Under the pieces are notes generated by a model, which worked only from the letters and a program-made list of their open reading frames with translations, made no database searches and was not told the DNA's origin. Shown here piece by piece: positions 8,424 to 14,044 of a stretch of DNA of 14,044 nt. The stretch's first letter is position 1; each line of letters begins with the position of its first letter. A program made the translations under genes and the position numbers. This DNA comes from Phoronis ovalis (taxonomy: Eukaryota; Phoronida; Phoronidae), in contig JAOXYB010034606.1 in NCBI GenBank assembly GCA_028565635.1, positions 1 to 14,044 on the forward strand, written 5' to 3'.

Positions 8424-10288
8424 CTGTAAATTAATTAATTTTTTGAAATTATTTGTAGTAAAAAGTGAACAAGCCAAACAAAAGGTTAATGTGTTTCTAC
8501 TTAGGCTACTGTTAAGTTTTGTAAATATTTATAAATAATGTACTTTTGCGTGTAAGGTGCGCTTTTCGATACAGCAGGGGGGAAAATGAGTTAATCATAC
8601 ATTTTATCAGCGTTACTAATGATTTTTCTTATTAATTTCTTGTTTAGTTTTCTATATTAAATTAGCATTCACCATCACGACTAAGCACACCTTTTAAAAA
8701 CTAAACAAAATCTGCATACAGACATTCGACAAGCATGTGAGTATTGATTTTTATTCGTTATATTTATTTCTACAAAAACTGTATTGCTGTAAGCATTCTC
8801 TCGGATTTGAAATCCACAACATCTGCAAATTCGAATCTGTTCTCTTAGGAAATTAGATTATAGTGCTTTTGATGTTTTGTTAACGGTATCGAGCTGTTAC
8901 CTGTGTCGACTATATATAAAAGACAAAAGAATCGCCAGCACAAATACACAAACACAATTTTTGTCTTGGCATTTTTTTCAACTTCCATTGTGTATTTGCA
9001 GAACTTATTCAGGTTCCAAAAGAAAAAAAACAAGTAAAATGCCAATTAAAGTGAACAAAAAAGAAAAGTGTTATATCTGTTAAAATATAGATTACGTATT
9101 ATGCACATAGCACAAACGTGGTAATTTATATAGTTTTTATACCATTTTTATCATAGGATTAGAACGTAAATGTCCTTATTGTACTGTCGAAATTAGCCAG
9201 AAAATTTCTAATGAAAGTGTTTGGAGTTATGTGTTCTCTTTTTTATATCTTTAACGGTTACACAGTATCTGATAGACACAACAACGTTTAGTAGTGTTAA
9301 TTATCGGCGGATTAATGCGACTTTCCACAAAAACGAATACGTATTGCTATTATTCCGCTGATATAAATATTTTCAATAACGCATGATTTATTGTATTGTC
9401 ATGTCGAATATGTTTGCACTCGTATGCATTTTGAGTAGCATTACCCGGGCAGTGCCATCTCCATGTTTTATGGAATTACTGTAGATTTAAAAACCAGCGA
9501 CTATTTCCGCTAAAGTGTCTTTAGAATCGCTTGTTTTCTTAAATTCAGCATGTTTTTATTTAAATAATTCTAGATTAACTAAACAAGCTACAGAAAGATT
9601 CCCATCATAATGCATCAGAAAATCACTCTCATCTTTAACATTTTTCTCACAAACAAGCAATTTCATCAGATTTCTGATTCAAAATTCTAGTGTGTTAATA
9701 CAGAACTTACCTTTAGTGATTAAATCAATCTTGTGTCGATTTACAAAAAGTCATGTATCATATTTGCTGTGGATACGCTGTTTTATCTATTATGGTATAA
9801 CCAATTTATATTCCGTCGATATTGGATTGAAATATGAAAGTGAAAACAACCGTTGCATTCATATACAGTTTCCGGATTGTTTAATGATAAAAGAGCTCAT
9901 TTATACAATGTTATTATAATCATATGGAATAAGAGAAAAAAATCTATGTTATCAGAAAACTTGACTTTAATTGATTTTATCGGTACTTATTTTGTTACCG
10001 TCTGTTGCTATTTGTTAACACGTCTGTACATAGCTACTTCCTCAAAAAACAATAGGAAAAGGCCGATGAAATAATTAAGCAGTCTTGTCCTGCAAACACG
10101 TGGGATAGGCAACAGTGAAAAATATAGGTCGGAAACACAAAAGTATAATAGTTTTAAAATTGACTAATGAAAGAGGCAATTTTGAAAAATTATGTTAAAA
10201 GTTACTGCAATTTCCTTCCATTTGTTTTACAAAAATGAAGTATCACACAAAATCCCATTAGAATAATTTTTAATTAAAATTTGTTCTC
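8424..10288. other. AT-rich stretch with no identified gene
   Basis: Apart from the donor-ended segment at 9711 I see nothing supportable. Overlapping frames at about 8845-9083 on both strands are short and rich in T/A codons. A B-box-like TTCGAATC near 8830 has no tRNA around it. Confidence 0.5.
9711..9790 (-). other. Possible upstream (5' UTR) exon ending in a consensus donor, minus strand
   Basis: On the minus strand CTAAAG is followed by GTAAGT at 9710-9705, a textbook donor. The last 13 codons before it are open in a frame that would continue the exon at 8300-8423, but they contain no ATG and follow a TGA. If real it is therefore untranslated leader. The upper boundary given is arbitrary. 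Confidence 0.2.
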
Positions 10289-10438
10289 ATGCCGGCTAGT
10301 TTATCGTCTGTCGTTAACGCTAAACATAAACGACTCGACAGAAGACCGCCTAGTGAGTGTTTTGGGAACCACCAGCAAAGGAATAACACAGATTGGACCG
10401 GAGGTTTTACGGGGGTTTTACCTCCCAAACATTATTAG
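10289..10438 (+). CDS. Candidate 49-codon small ORF in a CpG-rich patch
   Basis: The ATG at 10289 begins an open frame to TAG at 10436-10438 with balanced amino-acid use. It has a basic stretch around AKHKRLDRRPP (11-21), then ECFGNHQQ (23-30) and a Gly/Pro-rich end, TDWTGGFTGVLPPKHY. There are about nine CpGs in 150 bp, unlike the flanks. The start context is poor (C at -3). A strong donor-like GTGAGT sits inside at 10353, so this could be a shorter exon. One minus-strand frame is also open across the same patch, which weakens the case. A conserved non-coding or repeat origin is an alternative. Confidence 0.25.
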   Translation: MPASLSSVVNAKHKRLDRRPPSECFGNHQQRNNTDWTGGFTGVLPPKHY

Positions 10439-12616
10439 TTTCAGATAAAAGTTGCATTTAAACATTGCTCATCCTTCTATTTTGATTGTATTCACTTATA
10501 CAAAGAAAAATGAAGAAAAAAGTAAAGGTATTCCGGAATAGGCAGTGAGGATCAAGGTTTACCGTTGATTACCTTAAACTACAAGAGGGGGATAATCTCA
10601 AAGATTTTCATACGCAGAACTAGTGTTGCTGCATCATGAAACACTTTGTCCACGCATCATTCTTTTTTTCAGTGGTAATGAGTTTCTCTCGCATGATTTG
10701 ATCATGTGTGCTTTTAGACATTAACGTTCCAAATAGGTGTTCAGTGTAATCTTTAATTTTACGTTATGGTACATTTATCCCATTCATGATATAAAATTAA
10801 TAAAAACATACACTATTTTAAAACAGCAAAGATTTGAAATATAACTCACACTTTGATCTTTATTATCTAACTTTCATATTAAATGCAATAAAGTAAATGA
10901 TTACAGTGATGGTGGTGATAATGATCTGTATATTAAAAAATTGTTGATAACATTTAAATTCAGCTTAATCATGTCGTGATGACTGTGTCCACCGCCATAC
11001 GAATTGAGTATTTTATAATTGCTTTTATTCTGTCTTGACAGTGATTATGTCACTTATTGCCACCGGTCATTGTGTGATCTGCAGCAAATATTCATATCTG
11101 TTGGGCCATTTCTTCTAGCAACGAACTTCACATTGCCTCTAACATATCCAGATCGTCAGCGATGTTATAATTATGGTGTCTTTAGGAAAGTGTAATGAAG
11201 ATTTTCGAACAAGTTTATGAATTATAGATAAGATCGAATTCACTTCAAACGTCATTATTAGGCTAAATGCTCTGAAAGGCCATTCCACGTTTTTAGTTAC
11301 TGTTGTATCATTGAGTGTTTCCTGCAGCTTCCTCATATATAGTTATTTCAAATGTGTATCTTCTGTATTGAAGGCCTTTATCAATTAAAGATTCGAAGTC
11401 AAATATTTTCTGTTATAGTTCCGTTTCTATAGACTGACATTTCTGGTCGCGTTCTTTGCAGAGATTTGATAGAGTACCCGAATCGAAGAAAGGAAGAGAT
11501 TTAGAAGCATCAAAGCCAAGGCATCAAAGTGATTACACATGTCTTCATATCGGCTGCGTCTTATGGCTTAATAACATACTAAATGCAAATTTTGTAAGAA
11601 GTTTCTTCTAGAGAAATTAAATCTATAATAAATATATCATGCCAAAGCAAGGTGTTCTATTATCCAGGCATATCGATGCGTGGCATATAAATTCCAGTGT
11701 TGCATGTGCGAGATAAATTTAAACAAGTAAAGAGATATCAACTCCAAATCAGGCGAGTTAATTAAATCACTATCGCGATATAAAACGTCAATAAGAAAAC
11801 TAATTATAGCTGGATAAACAATTGTGATCTTAAGTGTATTATTTTGCTGTTACATTGTGTATCATGTGAAACGATTTAGTTTCACAAGATACAACTGTAA
11901 TCACAGATACATTTACGTTATCTACATTGGAAAATGCTCGATTTTTCAACGTTATAACTATGGTACAGGTAAAAATTAAAATGCCTTTTTTGTCAAAGAA
12001 TTGAGACGTCGCATAAGAGATTTTTCTGCAGGTCATCAGATAGGTAAATGCTCGATTTCGTCAAATGGCACAGCGCCTTTCAAGAAACAAGAAACAGAAC
12101 TTGAATACTTTTCGGGATTGGAATGAAAATTGATTTGGCGTTTGGCGTGTATTCCAATAACATTGCTAGAGATTTTACATCGTTAAGGCGTGCTATACCG
12201 ATATTTGGGGACTGAAAGACTAGCTATTTTGCGGTACAATACGCTTTATATGTATCATAACAGTGCTGACAATACCTATGTAACAGTAAAAGGATACGCG
12301 TTTCGTTACTTTTAAATTTTTTCTAAAGATGCTGTTTATTTATTAAACAATGTAAAAATATATGTAGTATTTATAATTAATCGGGTATAATTGGATTTAA
12401 TACGCGTACCATTGAATAATTATGATATAATTTGAGATTCGGACTTAACAACGAAGCAAGAAGTTTACTCTATGTTATTGGTAAACGAACGGGGCACGAT
12501 GTGCCATCATTTACTGGTTAGGAGTTCTAACACTAAGATTTACCATTGAAGTTCAGGATGTTCAATTATAATAAGTAATTTCATCAAAATTTTCTATAAA
12601 GATCTGTTGATTAATC
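10439..12616. other. AT-rich stretch with no identified gene
   Basis: No gene is supportable. Weak items are a 60-codon plus-strand open run after a TTCTTTGCAG acceptor-like site (about 11462-11610), open minus-strand fragments around 11139-11420 broken by stops, and a 13-bp direct repeat AAATGCTCGATTT at 11932 and 12045. Confidence 0.5.
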
Positions 12617-12624
12617 TATAAAAG
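12617..12624 (+). promoter_or_regulatory. TATA-box match just upstream of the 211-aa ORF
   Basis: TATAAAAG is a full match to the TATA consensus. It starts only 23 bp before the ATG at 12640. Initiation at the usual ~30 bp downstream would fall at or after that ATG, so it may not be the functional promoter for the full ORF. Confidence 0.3.
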
Positions 12625-12639
12625 AACTAAACTACATCC

Positions 12640-13275
12640 ATGGAAAGTTATCTGAAAACTTTAGCTCGAAAAAAAGCGTTAGAAAAGAAGTTTCATTCTA
12701 TTGATATAGAACTGAAACACATTTTAGTGAAATGTGAACAAAAGCGAGAAACGATTGAAAAAGATCTTTTCAATATCCAAGCTAGAACATCTAGTTTTAA
12801 GAGAACTCTACATATGTTCGGAGTTGATCCCTCTTTACGAACCAAACGGGTTGGCGCCATTACTCCATACGAAGTTGGTGTCCCGGATCAAGCAAATAAT
12901 TCAGGGACAAAAAGAAAACGAAAATATAAAGCAAAACCAGGCGGAAAATATGTCCCACCAAACCAAAGAAATGAAGAAGAAAGAAAAGAACACGAACACC
13001 ACATGGAAATAATGACGACGGGGAACAAAACTAGAATACGGAAAGCTCAAGGGATATCAAAAAATTTAGAAGACATTGACATACAAAAAATAGAAACAAA
13101 AAAATTTCTCGACTCCCATCCTGGTTATTTTGAACACACAAACAGAAGAAGAAAGGAAAGTCGAAACTCTTTACCAGGTCTTGGGGGCAGTTCTAACCTT
13201 CTGAATGAAGCCGGGGCTAAACAAAAGAATAATAGTTTGCATGGGAGTTTACAACGGTTACCACCGATTACATAG
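12640..13275 (+). CDS. Hypothetical lysine-rich coiled-coil protein, single-exon ORF
   Basis: This uninterrupted ORF encodes 211 residues from the ATG at 12640 to TAG at 13273-13275. An in-frame TAA at 12628-12630 fixes the first ATG (G at +4, T at -3). It is by far the longest intact frame in the window and has a purine-rich, protein-like composition unlike its flanks. Residues about 5-55 alternate charged and hydrophobic positions, as in a coiled coil. GTKRKRKYKAK (89-99) is a likely nuclear-localisation cluster. It is followed by GGKYVPPNQR (101-110), an acidic/His-rich EEERKEHEHHME (112-123) and a Ser/Asn/Gly-rich tail from about 170. There is no signal peptide or membrane helix. I recognise no family. 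It may be an intronless gene, a retrogene, or one large exon of a gene with an upstream untranslated exon. No AATAAA is seen before the window ends. Confidence 0.7.
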   Translation: MESYLKTLARKKALEKKFHSIDIELKHILVKCEQKRETIEKDLFNIQARTSSFKRTLHMFGVDPSLRTKRVGAITPYEVGVPDQANNSGTKRKRKYKAKPGGKYVPPNQRNEEERKEHEHHMEIMTTGNKTRIRKAQGISKNLEDIDIQKIETKKFLDSHPGYFEHTNRRRKESRNSLPGLGGSSNLLNEAGAKQKNNSLHGSLQRLPPIT

Positions 13276-14044
13276 ACAAACCATTGTTTTGCTTCATTTA
13301 TAGTAATAACGAAGTCCAGATATTTGTTTGTTATGGGCTTAAATAGGTAAATGGAGATAGAAGTATTTCTTCACCGATTACATACCATGTCTTCGTATGA
13401 CGTACGCAGATTTTAAATATGGGATTATAGTCTCTGAACATGAAATTGTTAAAAATTATTTAGAAGTTTAAATATTTCATCATCGTAGCAATGAATGGAA
13501 GTCTTATGTGCTAGTTGTCACAAGTGTTTATAACATGTAAATGTGATGTAGAACCAGATGTAGACCATATAATACATTTAGTGTTGAGTTTATACCTACA
13601 TGCGGTACGGGCATACTTCCAAACAGAAGTATTAGACTTCATCGCCCTATGAAACCAGTCTATGATTAACAATTGATTATTGATCACTGCTTATTCTGTG
13701 CGGAAAGACAGACAAATCTATTCCAGTCAATAATACATTGTTAATCATGATTAATTAGGTTATTGTTTTTAAAAACCAGTATTGAAGTTCTGACAAGTAT
13801 TTCGGTAGAAAAATATTCTCGATTGAAATCAAACTAAGGTTAAACATTTATCATAGATCATTGACTATTCCTTGGGGGCAGGCGAATCTATGCCTGTTTG
13901 TAATGTATAGCAAAAACATTGTGAAAGAAGCTCAGTATATATGGTATACATTTATAAAGACGTTACAATGGTACTACATGCTTGGGAAAGGAACTCAGGC
14001 AACGTTTTGATCTCATGTAAATATTTTCTATATGTGTGTGTGTA
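13276..14044. other. 3' flank of the orphan ORF; no further gene seen
   Basis: The stretch lacks AATAAA or ATTAAA on the plus strand. It holds a 14-bp palindrome TTAATCATGATTAA (13741-13754) and ends with a short (TG)n run at about 14034-14043. No open frame of note. Confidence 0.55.

Noticed and set aside
8826-8840. tRNA B-box-like TTCGAATC
   Set aside because: No A box at the right distance and no cloverleaf arms could be drawn.
11139-11420. Minus-strand open fragments that might be a decayed coding region
   Set aside because: Stops interrupt every frame, no family is recognisable and the pieces do not join at splice sites.
11462-11610. Plus-strand open run after an acceptor-like TTCTTTGCAG
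   Set aside because: No ATG and no matching upstream donor; length is compatible with chance.
12734-13012. Second open frame overlapping the 211-aa ORF
   Set aside because: It is a shifted-frame shadow made open by A-rich codons, with Lys/Glu/Asn-biased low-complexity peptide.
13262-13384. 13-bp direct repeat CACCGATTACATA at 13262 and 13372
   Set aside because: One such exact match is expected by chance in a window of this size and composition; no structure accompanies it.

Overview
This window is AT-rich eukaryotic DNA with intron-split genes, GT/AG splice sites and long non-coding stretches. The two recognisable genes are animal genes. Their divergence from the vertebrate versions, together with small AT-rich introns, suggests an invertebrate. 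A bivalve or other mollusc is my best guess, but that is inference from style and not from a diagnostic marker.

Layout. (1) Bases 1-2843, plus strand: the 3' half of an ABHD3-type alpha/beta-hydrolase (phospholipase) gene. Five exons (326-438, 672-845, 1636-1693, 2151-2316, 2617-2843) join in frame to 245 codons plus a stop and carry the Ser, Asp and His of the triad. Its 790-bp second visible intron holds a 464-bp element (936-1399). This element has GC-rich terminal inverted repeats, a likely target-site duplication and an internal array of about nine degenerate ~32-bp units. (2) Bases 2844-5213: the space between two convergent genes, holding candidate poly(A) signals for both. (3) Bases 5214-5944, minus strand: a complete two-exon gene for a 190-aa protein related to human C2orf50 (CIMIP5, ciliary microtubule inner protein 5). 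Upstream at 6189-6218 lie a perfect CRE and an RFX X-box half-site, a plausible cilia-gene promoter. (4) Bases about 6300-9750, minus strand: scattered splice-bounded open segments. The best two are possible alternative first exons with ATGs at 8361 and 7082, both ending on AAA-AG before GT. They may be the 5' part of an unrecognised gene, but this is tentative. (5) Bases about 9750-12600: mostly featureless AT-rich sequence, except for a CpG-rich patch at 10289-10438 with a 49-codon ORF. (6) Bases 12640-13275, plus strand: an intronless 211-codon ORF for a lysine-rich, coiled-coil protein of no family I recognise. (7) Bases 13276-14044: nothing identifiable; the window ends in a short TG repeat.

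The genes do not form a functional cassette. One is a lipid enzyme, one is a ciliary axoneme protein, and the rest are unassigned. I see no bacterial, viral, CRISPR or operon-like system. The most unusual items are the intronic inverted-repeat element, the orphan 12640 ORF with a TATA box too close to its start codon, and the possible alternative first exons.
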